Positions 1 to 4,800 of a DNA stretch of 6,010 bases are shown here, in pieces; the stretch's first letter is position 1; every line of letters begins with the position of its first letter. Both the position numbers and the translations under genes were made by a program. The stretch lies in the NCBI GenBank assembly GCA_049600855.1, contig JBMYQA010000342.1:1-6010 (forward strand), given 5' to 3'. The DNA is from JBMYQA01 sp049600855 (GTDB lineage Bacteria > Bacteroidota > Bacteroidia > Cytophagales > Flammeovirgaceae). The notes under the pieces were generated by a model that was not told the origin of the DNA, did no database searches, and saw only the letters and a list, made by a program, of their open reading frames with translations.

Positions 1-903
1 TTTTGCCATTTTCAGCACGATTTCTTCTGTTACTTTCTGAATTGCCATCGCCAAGTTACAGTGGTGCTGTTCTAAATTTGCTTCGGGTCTTCTTGTGGGA
101 AAAGAGAAAAGTTTAGCCCATTTTTTCTCTCTGATCATTCTCAACCCTGTGGCATAATTAAAGTATTTTTGATTTAACCAAATAGAACCATCATCCTTCA
201 GATCAATAAGTTCCGTTTTGATTATTTTGATGTATTTTTCAATATCTTCTGAATTTGGATTGCCGTAAGGAGCTAATCCCATCAGTTTATATTCGCCTGA
301 ATTAACCGTAAAACCAAGGAAATAGGTAAATGCACTGTAAAGCAGTCCAACCGAATGTGGGAAGTTTAACTCCTTTTTCATTTCGATTTTATTACCGTTT
401 CCGTGTGCAATGGTAGCCGTGTTCCATTCTCCTACGCCATCTATGGTAAGGATTGCGGAGTCTTTGTAAGGTGATGCAAAGAAAGCACTTGCAGCATGTG
501 AAAGGTGATGTTCTGGGAAAAGTAACTTTACTTTTTTCTTATCAAACTTTTCAACTTCTTTCAATCCATCGAAAACCAGCTTTTTCAAAAACATTTTTTC
601 GTTAAGCCAAACTGGTATTGCTTTCAAAAAAGAAGCAAGTCCTTTGGGTGCGAAAGCATAATATGTTTCCAATAAACGTTCGAATTTCAACAACGGTTTA
701 TCGTAAAAAACAATCGCGTCTAATTCATCAATACTTAAGCCTGCCTCCGCCAAACAATATTTTATTGCATTTGTCGGAAAATCAGGAGTATGCTTAATTC
801 TGGTGAAACGTTCCTCTTGTGCTGCGGCAATCACTTCTCCTCCAACTGTCAAAGCTGCTGCCGAATCATGATAGAACGCTGAAATCCCTAAAACTTTCTT
901 CAT
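1..903 (-). CDS. Carbamoyltransferase, NodU/CmcH family (3' end outside window)
   Basis: Reading the minus strand from the ATG at 903-901 gives 301 codons with no stop, running off the window at base 1. An in-frame TAA at 915-913 makes this the first possible start; AAAAGA precedes it, with no clear Shine-Dalgarno site. Near the N-terminus are GISAFYHDSAAAL (residues 6-18) and QEERFTRIKHTPDFP (29-43), both typical of the family. At 131-141 lies EHHLSHAASAF, whose histidines (H132, H133, H136) match the metal-binding cluster of the Kae1-like domain. It is followed by TIDGVGEWNT (153-162) and SGEYKLMGLAPYG (202-214). Known members are about 550-600 residues and transfer a carbamoyl group from carbamoyl phosphate via carbamoyl-adenylate to a hydroxyl of a sugar or natural product. 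Only the Kae1-like half is visible; the YrdC-like C-terminal domain should lie beyond base 1. The substrate cannot be inferred; surface polysaccharide is a common context in Bacteroidota. The family call is firm. Confidence 0.93.
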   Translation of the reverse strand, partial: MKKVLGISAFYHDSAAALTVGGEVIAAAQEERFTRIKHTPDFPTNAIKYCLAEAGLSIDELDAIVFYDKPLLKFERLLETYYAFAPKGLASFLKAIPVWLNEKMFLKKLVFDGLKEVEKFDKKKVKLLFPEHHLSHAASAFFASPYKDSAILTIDGVGEWNTATIAHGNGNKIEMKKELNFPHSVGLLYSAFTYFLGFTVNSGEYKLMGLAPYGNPNSEDIEKYIKIIKTELIDLKDDGSIWLNQKYFNYATGLRMIREKKWAKLFSFPTRRPEANLEQHHCNLAMAIQKVTEEIVLKMAK

Positions 904-1005
904 TCTTTTTAGTTAAGATTGTTACTTATGCTATCTCTCTTATGCAACAAAACGTCCAAATATCTTCTGTAAGCTGGACTTTTAAAAAACGTGTAAAAGT
1001 ATCTC

Positions 1006-1051
1006 ATAGCATCTGCTTTTGCAAACAGTGCTGTTTGCTTATAGATGATAT
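1006..1051. promoter_or_regulatory. Dyad with GCAAACAG-TG-CTGTTTGC core, possible operator
   Basis: Bases 1021-1028 (GCAAACAG) and 1031-1038 (CTGTTTGC) form a perfect 8-base inverted repeat around TG. Outside it, 1010-1014 (CATCT) pairs with 1043-1047 (AGATG), and 1006-1008 pairs with 1049-1051 after one mismatch. The core centre lies about 125 bases upstream of the carbamoyltransferase start. A two-base spacer suits a protein-binding dyad better than an RNA hairpin, although a stem of seven pairs with a GTGC loop is possible. There is no adjoining T-run in either direction, so it is not an intrinsic terminator. The operator role is inferred. Confidence 0.4.
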
Positions 1052-1102
1052 CGTTTGTGGTACTCGTTTTTAGTTTGTCCTATGAGCTAGTGAGCCATCA
1101 CC

Positions 1103-1147
1103 CTCAAGCCAAATTTCTAAATAAACTTCTTTTGATGTTGGCTTGAG
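1103..1147. repeat. Inverted repeat CTCAAGCCAA / TTGGCTTGAG
   Basis: The arms at 1103-1112 and 1138-1147 are perfect 10-base reverse complements separated by an AT-rich 25-base loop. No T-run follows on either strand. It lies between the DUF4199 terminator and the carbamoyltransferase upstream region. It could be a second mRNA-end structure, a dispersed intergenic repeat or a protein site. The sequence shows only the symmetry. Confidence 0.5.
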
Positions 1148-1174
1148 TGGGCTAAGAGACTGTGTGAACACAAA

Positions 1175-1208
1175 TGAAAAAAGCCTTCTCCAGAAAAGGA
1201 AAGGCTTT
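1175..1208 (-). terminator. Rho-independent terminator of the DUF4199 gene
   Basis: Read on the minus strand, AAGCCTT (1207-1201) pairs with AAGGCTT (1187-1181). A further TCC/GGA match inside extends the stem, with a small internal offset. The stem runs directly into a T-tract, GGCTTTTTTC. It begins 34 bases past the DUF4199 stop codon, in the correct orientation and at the usual distance. The A-rich other side does not give a comparable T-tract on the plus strand. Confidence 0.75.
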
Positions 1209-1241
1209 AGGTAAGGTCGTCATGACGTTGAAATTGACTCC

Positions 1242-1766
1242 TTAGAAATCAAATTCCTGCGGATTTTTCTTTTTGATAATGGCACCAATAATAGCGGCTA
1301 AAATCAAACTACCAATTACTACTGAAACAATGGTGATGCCCGTATTTATACCATTCATATTCATGCCAAACTCCCACTCATCCATAAAGCTAAGAGCCAT
1401 CTCCATGGCATCAGGATCCATGCCTGCTTTCTCGTATTCAGCTTCTAGGCGCTCCATCATAATATCTTTAATATTGGCTCCTAAGTTTGTGTCAAAAACA
1501 TTGAACAATAACCAACGGTAAACAGTACTAATTACTCCACTAACGATCATCATCGTGAACAAAGACTTAAATGCTTGTCCAAAGGTGAAATAACCTCCAT
1601 TTTCTTTTCGGAGTTCTAATCCAAAATAGACGTATAAACCAATAATAACAAGACTTAACCAGCCGCCTACGTCAATAAAAACCTCTGGGCCAATTACATA
1701 CAGAATTGTTGACAACACAATACTTGCAGCGGCGCAAATTACACCATATTTAACTACTGAATTCAT
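1242..1766 (-). CDS. DUF4199 domain-containing inner-membrane protein
   Basis: This encodes 174 residues. The start at 1766 is fixed by an in-frame TAA two codons upstream (1772-1770). Four hydrophobic helices are visible at about residues 7-26, 35-52, 67-91 and 143-164. A conserved-looking GGYFTFGQAFKSLF segment (57-70) leads into the third helix. A long hydrophilic, acidic loop (about 92-142, with DIMMERLEAEYEKAG) separates helices 3 and 4, and the tail is KKKNPQEFDF. This topology and the GG-x-F-x-FG-x-AF segment match DUF4199, a Bacteroidota family of about 160-180 residues with no known function. The gene is monocistronic by appearance: its own probable promoter lies upstream at 1863-1893 and its terminator follows the stop. 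It is transcribed divergently from the nuclease gene. Role unknown. Confidence 0.88.
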   Translation of the reverse strand: MNSVVKYGVICAAASIVLSTILYVIGPEVFIDVGGWLSLVIIGLYVYFGLELRKENGGYFTFGQAFKSLFTMMIVSGVISTVYRWLLFNVFDTNLGANIKDIMMERLEAEYEKAGMDPDAMEMALSFMDEWEFGMNMNGINTGITIVSVVIGSLILAAIIGAIIKKKNPQEFDF

Positions 1767-1862
1767 CGCTTAAGTTTTTTGTTTAATACTTAATTAGTTA
1801 GGAAAGGCGAACAAAAATTACAGGTAAATCAGTTTTTTTTGTTCTATTCATTTAGGTAATGG

Positions 1863-1893
1863 TGAAGTTACATATTTTTCCCTGTCCCAAAAA
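1863..1893 (-). promoter_or_regulatory. Candidate Bacteroidota promoter for DUF4199 gene
   Basis: On the minus strand, TTTTTG (1893-1888) is followed after 17 bases by TAACTTCA (1870-1863). This partly matches the Bacteroidota vegetative pattern, TTTG near -33 and TAnnTTTG near -7. The last two bases of the -7 box deviate. It would give a leader of roughly 90 bases. Support comes from the mirror-image arrangement on the plus strand. Confidence 0.35.
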
Positions 1894-1898
1894 CTAGA

Positions 1899-1934
1899 TT
1901 TTTGCTAAATGGGCAAATAAAGTTTGTAACTTTA
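1899..1934 (+). promoter_or_regulatory. Candidate Bacteroidota promoter toward the nuclease gene
   Basis: TTTTTG (1899-1904) is followed after 22 bases by TAACTTTA (1927-1934), which matches TAnnTTTG except for the last base. The spacing is at the long end for the Bacteroidota sigma factor. Transcription from here would give a leader of about 300 bases to the nuclease ATG that includes the whole near-palindromic element. A promoter nearer the gene or inside the element is not excluded. Confidence 0.4.
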
Positions 1935-2049
1935 AAAGATAAAATAGGATTGTATGTACTCAACTTTAAGTTTCTCGTTAACAAAGCTCAAAGAAATCGA
2001 AGTTCTTTTCTTTCTGGAAAACTAATTGTAATTTTTATGAAGAATGCTT

Positions 2050-2210
2050 GAACTTGTCTAACATTAGTTTTTTCGAGTGAAAAAGAGTTAAGAAGCTCTC
2101 AATTAAGGCGCTTTTTTGCAGTAATAGCAGCGCTCTTTCAAGAAAAAGCAACGAAAAGTGAGGGTTTCTTAACCTTTTGGAGCCGAAATAAATTAATGTT
2201 AGACAAGTTC
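2050..2210. mobile_element. MITE-like near-palindromic element with 17-base terminal inverted repeats
   Basis: GAACTTGTCTAACATTA (2050-2066) is perfectly reverse-complemented at 2194-2210. Symmetry continues inward at the same offset: GTTAAGAA (2087-2094) mirrors TTCTTAAC (2166-2173), then partial matches around CTCTCA (2096-2101) and a T-run (2112-2117) opposite an A-run (2143-2147). The 161-base unit is therefore an imperfect palindrome centred near 2130. It encodes no protein. Length, terminal repeats and intergenic site fit a miniature inverted-repeat transposable element. No target-site duplication is evident (CTT on the left, TTT on the right). An alternative is a resident regulatory RNA hairpin, since it lies in the presumed leader of the nuclease mRNA and ends 27 bases before its ATG. 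The structure is certain; its origin is inferred. Confidence 0.6.
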
Positions 2211-2237
2211 TTTAACTAACATCGTAATACATACTGA

Positions 2238-3485
2238 ATGAACGTCTTTTATTCAATTGTTTTATGCCTGATGTGTACGGCTGTTTCTGCACAAACGCTT
2301 GAAGAACAACTTCAAGGGTTAGCAGGGAAATTGGCAGATTTAGAAGCACAGAAAAAAGTAATCTTAGCGCAAGCTGAAGACTTAAAGTTGCAGCGTATCC
2401 GAAGAGATCTCGGAAATATTGGGATGCCAACAACCGATTATGTAGCGCATGCAGCCATGTTTATCGCTTACGATGAAAAACATGAACAAGCTAAGTGGGT
2501 AGCGCATATCATCACTGCGGATATCATTACAGGAAATGTAGGGAGAACGAATGATTTTCGGGAAGATCCTAAAATTACAACAGGATCAGCAGTAGAAGCT
2601 GACTATTTTTTGAAGTCTGAACAGCCTGATGGAACGGTGGAGTACGACGGTTTTGGGTATGATCGCGGACATTTGGCTCCATCGGCAGATTTTAGATGGT
2701 CGCATAAGGCACTTTCGGAGTCGTATTTTTATTCAAATATGTCTCCTCAGTTACCAGCGTTTAATCGCGAAAGTTGGGCCGATTTAGAAGCATTGTTAAG
2801 AGGATATATTTTTGAGCATCCCGAAACGCAATTATACGTGTTTACGCTTCCAATATTATCGCCTGAACTTCCTGTGATTGAACGAGGGGTGAACAAGGTA
2901 AGCATACCCAATAAATTTGTAAAAGTGGCACTGGACTTAAAAAATCAACAAGGTATAGCCTTTGTGATGCCGAATCAAAAAAATGATGAACCACTTTCGA
3001 GTTTTGCCATCACAATTGACGAAGCGGAAGCGCAAACGGGTTTCGATTTTTACCACCTGTTAGCAGATGAACAAGAAGCGAAAATAGAAGCACAACTCGA
3101 TAAAAAGCGTTGGTTCCCAGCATTAGCATCAGGAGATGTAGAACCACTGATCGCTCCAGATTTACCGAAAAATCATTTTAACACGACACAAGCGAAATAT
3201 TACCTGAACAAAAAGGATAAAATACATGTTTGTGGAACAGTGGTGAGCACACGTTTAAGCAGAAAAGGAAATTTGTGGTTAAATTTAGATAAGAAATTTC
3301 CCAATCAGGTCTTTTCCGCTTACATTCCTAAGGAACATTTGGTGAATTTTAGTTATATTCCTGAAAAGGAATTATTAGGAAAACAAGTTTGCATTTATGG
3401 CATGGTTAGAAATGTAAATGGTACACCAACAATGAAGGTGTTTAAGGAAAATGAAATCAGCTATTTCGAAGAAAGAAATAAGTAG
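2238..3485 (+). CDS. Secreted DNA/RNA non-specific endonuclease (NUC1 / beta-beta-alpha-metal family)
   Basis: This encodes 415 residues; a TGA directly before the ATG fixes the start. Residues 1-18 form a signal peptide with a likely cut after SA in VSAQT; its n-region oddly lacks a basic residue. Residues about 20-56 look like a coiled coil (LEEQLQGLAGKLADLEAQKK). The nuclease domain spans about 60-295. It has DRGH at 142-145 (general-base His145), SNMSPQ at 166-171 and NRESWADLE at 176-184. Spacing from His145 to Asn176 (31) and from Asn176 to Glu184 (8) closely matches Serratia nuclease, so a divalent-metal site is expected and the enzyme should be active. Residues about 325-411 form an added beta-rich segment resembling an OB fold (HVCGTVVSTRLSRKGNLWLNL, then KQVCIYGMV). 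It probably degrades DNA and RNA outside the cytoplasm for nutrients or biofilm turnover. No type IX sorting domain is seen. Confidence 0.92.
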   Translation: MNVFYSIVLCLMCTAVSAQTLEEQLQGLAGKLADLEAQKKVILAQAEDLKLQRIRRDLGNIGMPTTDYVAHAAMFIAYDEKHEQAKWVAHIITADIITGNVGRTNDFREDPKITTGSAVEADYFLKSEQPDGTVEYDGFGYDRGHLAPSADFRWSHKALSESYFYSNMSPQLPAFNRESWADLEALLRGYIFEHPETQLYVFTLPILSPELPVIERGVNKVSIPNKFVKVALDLKNQQGIAFVMPNQKNDEPLSSFAITIDEAEAQTGFDFYHLLADEQEAKIEAQLDKKRWFPALASGDVEPLIAPDLPKNHFNTTQAKYYLNKKDKIHVCGTVVSTRLSRKGNLWLNLDKKFPNQVFSAYIPKEHLVNFSYIPEKELLGKQVCIYGMVRNVNGTPTMKVFKENEISYFEERNK

Positions 3486-3540
3486 AAGAATAACGGCTTA
3501 ATACTAAATGTACTATCAATAATTTTTTCAACTACTAAAT

Positions 3541-3557
3541 CTTTAGCACAGCTAAAG
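3541..3557. repeat. Short perfect hairpin CTTTAGC-ACA-GCTAAAG
   Basis: The seven-base arms 3541-3547 and 3551-3557 pair perfectly around ACA. It lies 55 bases past the nuclease stop and 53 bases before the next start. No T-tract follows on the plus strand, so it is not a standard intrinsic terminator. It may stabilise the nuclease mRNA end or be a protein-binding dyad. Confidence 0.4.
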
Positions 3558-3610
3558 TAAGAATGGATCAACTTATCAATTAAAAGCTTTTACCATAAAT
3601 AATCAACACT

Positions 3611-4009
3611 ATGTTTAAAATACTTCAGAGAGTACTTTCAGTTATTGGAAGGATTTTCGGCAGGAATGGATTGTCTGACCAGAAAACAATGACTTACCGA
3701 GAGTTTCGATCAGGAAAACGAAAGCTCAGATACAAAATCATTAAAGACCAACGCGCAACTAACCGCTATGAACAAGATCAGTCAAATGCTGTGATTGTAT
3801 TACCCGACTTTGAAGCCGCCCAACATGAAGACATCTTGCATACTAGTTTGGAAGAATTAGGCCAGCAATTGAATATCGATTCATTTAGCGTGTATCAAGA
3901 TGATGCGGCCTTAGCATTTAATAGTAAATCGAATGAATTAACAGAGGAGGAACAAAGACAGTTTAGAGAAAGTTTTATAGGTGTGTATCCTGGCAGAAGA
4001 AGATCATAA
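3611..4009 (+). CDS. Hypothetical protein, small and charged, no family recognised
   Basis: This encodes 132 residues. An in-frame TAA at 3596-3598 makes the ATG at 3611 the first start; no clear ribosome-binding site precedes it. I do not recognise the protein. Residues 2-18 could form a basic amphipathic helix (FKILQRVLSVIGRIFGR), possibly membrane-associating. Residues 28-52 are strongly basic (YREFRSGKRKLRYKIIKDQR). A hydrophobic strand AVIVLPDF (60-67) is followed by an acidic helix-like stretch (69-88), and the tail is TEEEQRQFRESFIGVYPGRRRS. There is no signal peptide, transmembrane segment or cysteine. It sits between the nuclease and the Crp/Fnr regulator, with spacers of 125 and 76 bases. 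The open frame, plausible codon use and soluble-protein composition support a real gene, but homologues would need to be found. Confidence 0.65.
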   Translation: MFKILQRVLSVIGRIFGRNGLSDQKTMTYREFRSGKRKLRYKIIKDQRATNRYEQDQSNAVIVLPDFEAAQHEDILHTSLEELGQQLNIDSFSVYQDDAALAFNSKSNELTEEEQRQFRESFIGVYPGRRRS

Positions 4010-4038
4010 TTTCTAGGATTGCCTTCAGTTATGAAGCG

Positions 4039-4051
4039 GTATACACTATAC
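4039..4051. promoter_or_regulatory. Palindrome GTATA-CAC-TATAC upstream of the Crp/Fnr gene
   Basis: A perfect five-base inverted repeat around CAC ends 34 bases before the regulator start codon. The position suits an operator in or near the promoter, perhaps for autoregulation. It does not resemble the FNR site TTGAT-N4-ATCAA, and no clear Bacteroidota promoter boxes are visible beside it. Function is inferred. Confidence 0.3.
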
Positions 4052-4085
4052 TTGTTCGTAAATTATACTGCTAATCAGATCGTTT

Positions 4086-4736
4086 ATGCTTGCTGTTAAT
4101 GAATCATTGATAAAGAAACACTTTCCGCTCCTTCATCATCAATCATTGATCGATGAAATTATGCAAGTGGCTACCTTGCGTGAGGTGAAGTCTGGTACTG
4201 TCATGATGGAAATTGGACGTTATATCAAATTTGTTCCATTGATGTTATCGGGTTCCATTAAAATTTCCAGAGAAGATGATGATGGAAATGAGGTATTGTT
4301 GTACTTCCTAGAAGTAGGGCATACCTGTGCGATGTCTTTAATGTGTTGTTTTGAGGAAGGTAAAAGTAGCATACGTGCAGTAGTAGAGGATGATGCCCAA
4401 TTGTTGATGATTCCGATTCAATATATGGATGAATGGATGGCAAAATATCGCTCATGGCGGCATTTTGTGATGATGTCTTACGCTTCTCGATTTGAAGAAA
4501 TGTTAAATACGATCGATTCCATCGCTTTTCATAGCATGGATCAACGCTTAGAAAAATACCTTCGCGATCGGTCAAACGCGTTAAAAACCAGAAAGCTTTC
4601 CATTACTCATCAGCAAATTGCCTATGATTTAAACTCTTCCCGAGAGGCGGTATCGCGCTTGTTGAAAAAAATGGAGCGCACGGGGAAAATTACACTGGGA
4701 AGGAATAAAATAGACCTTGCCGCTGCTTTTGTCTAA
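4086..4736 (+). CDS. Crp/Fnr-family transcriptional regulator
   Basis: This encodes 216 residues, a normal family length. An in-frame TAA at 4059-4061 with no start between supports the ATG at 4086. The N-terminal half (about 15-125) is a cyclic-nucleotide-binding-like beta barrel: GTVMMEIGRYIKFVPLMLSGSIKI (37-60), EDDDGNEVLLYFLEVGHTCAMSLMCC (63-88) and RAVVEDDAQLLMIP (97-110). A dimer helix follows (about 112-142). The C-terminal winged helix (about 150-213) contains ITHQQIAYDLNSSREAVSRLLKKM. Its recognition helix has E187-x2-S190-R191, the E-x2-SR pattern of FNR/CRP-type DNA readers. The usual cAMP pocket signature is not obvious. Three cysteines (C81, C87, C88) lie where the ligand pocket is expected, so a redox or metal signal is possible; this is inference. 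The N-terminal Cys set of iron-sulfur FNR is absent. The lipoprotein gene follows 64 bases downstream. Confidence 0.93.
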   Translation: MLAVNESLIKKHFPLLHHQSLIDEIMQVATLREVKSGTVMMEIGRYIKFVPLMLSGSIKISREDDDGNEVLLYFLEVGHTCAMSLMCCFEEGKSSIRAVVEDDAQLLMIPIQYMDEWMAKYRSWRHFVMMSYASRFEEMLNTIDSIAFHSMDQRLEKYLRDRSNALKTRKLSITHQQIAYDLNSSREAVSRLLKKMERTGKITLGRNKIDLAAAFV

Positions 4737-4800
4737 GTGTACGATCTTCAAAATAATTTTTATAGTTTAGAGCCTGAATCGCTCAATCAAGGTCTGACTT

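Larger units (their letters stand above)
904..1241. other. Intergenic spacer between two minus-strand genes
   Basis: This 338-base stretch lies downstream of the DUF4199 gene and upstream of the carbamoyltransferase, both on the minus strand. I find no convincing coding region. It holds the terminator of the DUF4199 gene (near 1175-1208), a 10-base inverted repeat (1103-1112 with 1138-1147), a short TGTGT-GA-ACACA dyad (1161-1172), a large dyad structure (1006-1051) and a direct repeat CTTATGC (925-931 and 939-945). No clean Bacteroidota promoter (CAAAnnTA as read on this strand) was found for the carbamoyltransferase, although its promoter is expected here. Confidence 0.6.
1767..2237. other. 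Divergent intergenic region with promoters and MITE-like element
   Basis: This 471-base region separates the minus-strand DUF4199 gene from the plus-strand nuclease gene. From left to right it holds the DUF4199 leader, two back-to-back promoter-like arrays around the dyad at 1888-1904, a doubtful 23-codon reading frame at 1954-2025, and the near-palindromic element at 2050-2210. The last 27 bases before the nuclease ATG have no Shine-Dalgarno-like site. No larger protein-coding region or known RNA gene was recognised here. Confidence 0.6.

Noticed and set aside
819..1073. Plus-strand frame of 84 codons overlapping the carbamoyltransferase start
   Set aside because: Its first third is antisense to the conserved N-terminus of the carbamoyltransferase and the rest runs through the dyad-rich spacer. 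The product has no recognisable domain and looks like translated non-coding sequence.
1154..1172. AGAGACTGTGTGAACACA considered as an insertion-sequence terminus
   Set aside because: It recalls tips of some insertion sequences, but no matching second end, target duplication or transposase fragment is present in the window.
1273..1521. Plus-strand frame antisense to the DUF4199 gene
   Set aside because: It lies wholly inside a well-supported gene on the other strand; its hydrophobic look is a shadow of the membrane helices.
2212..2433. Minus-strand frame of 73 codons opposite the nuclease N-terminus
   Set aside because: It is antisense to the signal peptide and coiled coil of the nuclease. 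Its Leu-rich character mirrors the Glu/Gln/Lys-rich coding strand.
4102..4150. AATCATTGAT repeated twice and ATCAAT-C-ATTGAT palindrome near the start of the Crp/Fnr gene, considered as FNR-like sites
   Set aside because: Both lie within coding sequence, encoding similar ESLI and QSLI stretches, and the half-site order and spacing do not match TTGAT-N4-ATCAA. Coincidence is likelier.
4258..4575. Minus-strand frame of 105 codons inside the Crp/Fnr gene
   Set aside because: It is entirely antisense to conserved sensor and helix regions of the regulator, with no plausible upstream signals.
4731..4770. TTTTG and TAGTTTAG considered as a promoter for the lipoprotein gene
   Set aside because: The boxes are about 31 bases apart, too far for the Bacteroidota pattern, and the -7 box has a mismatch.
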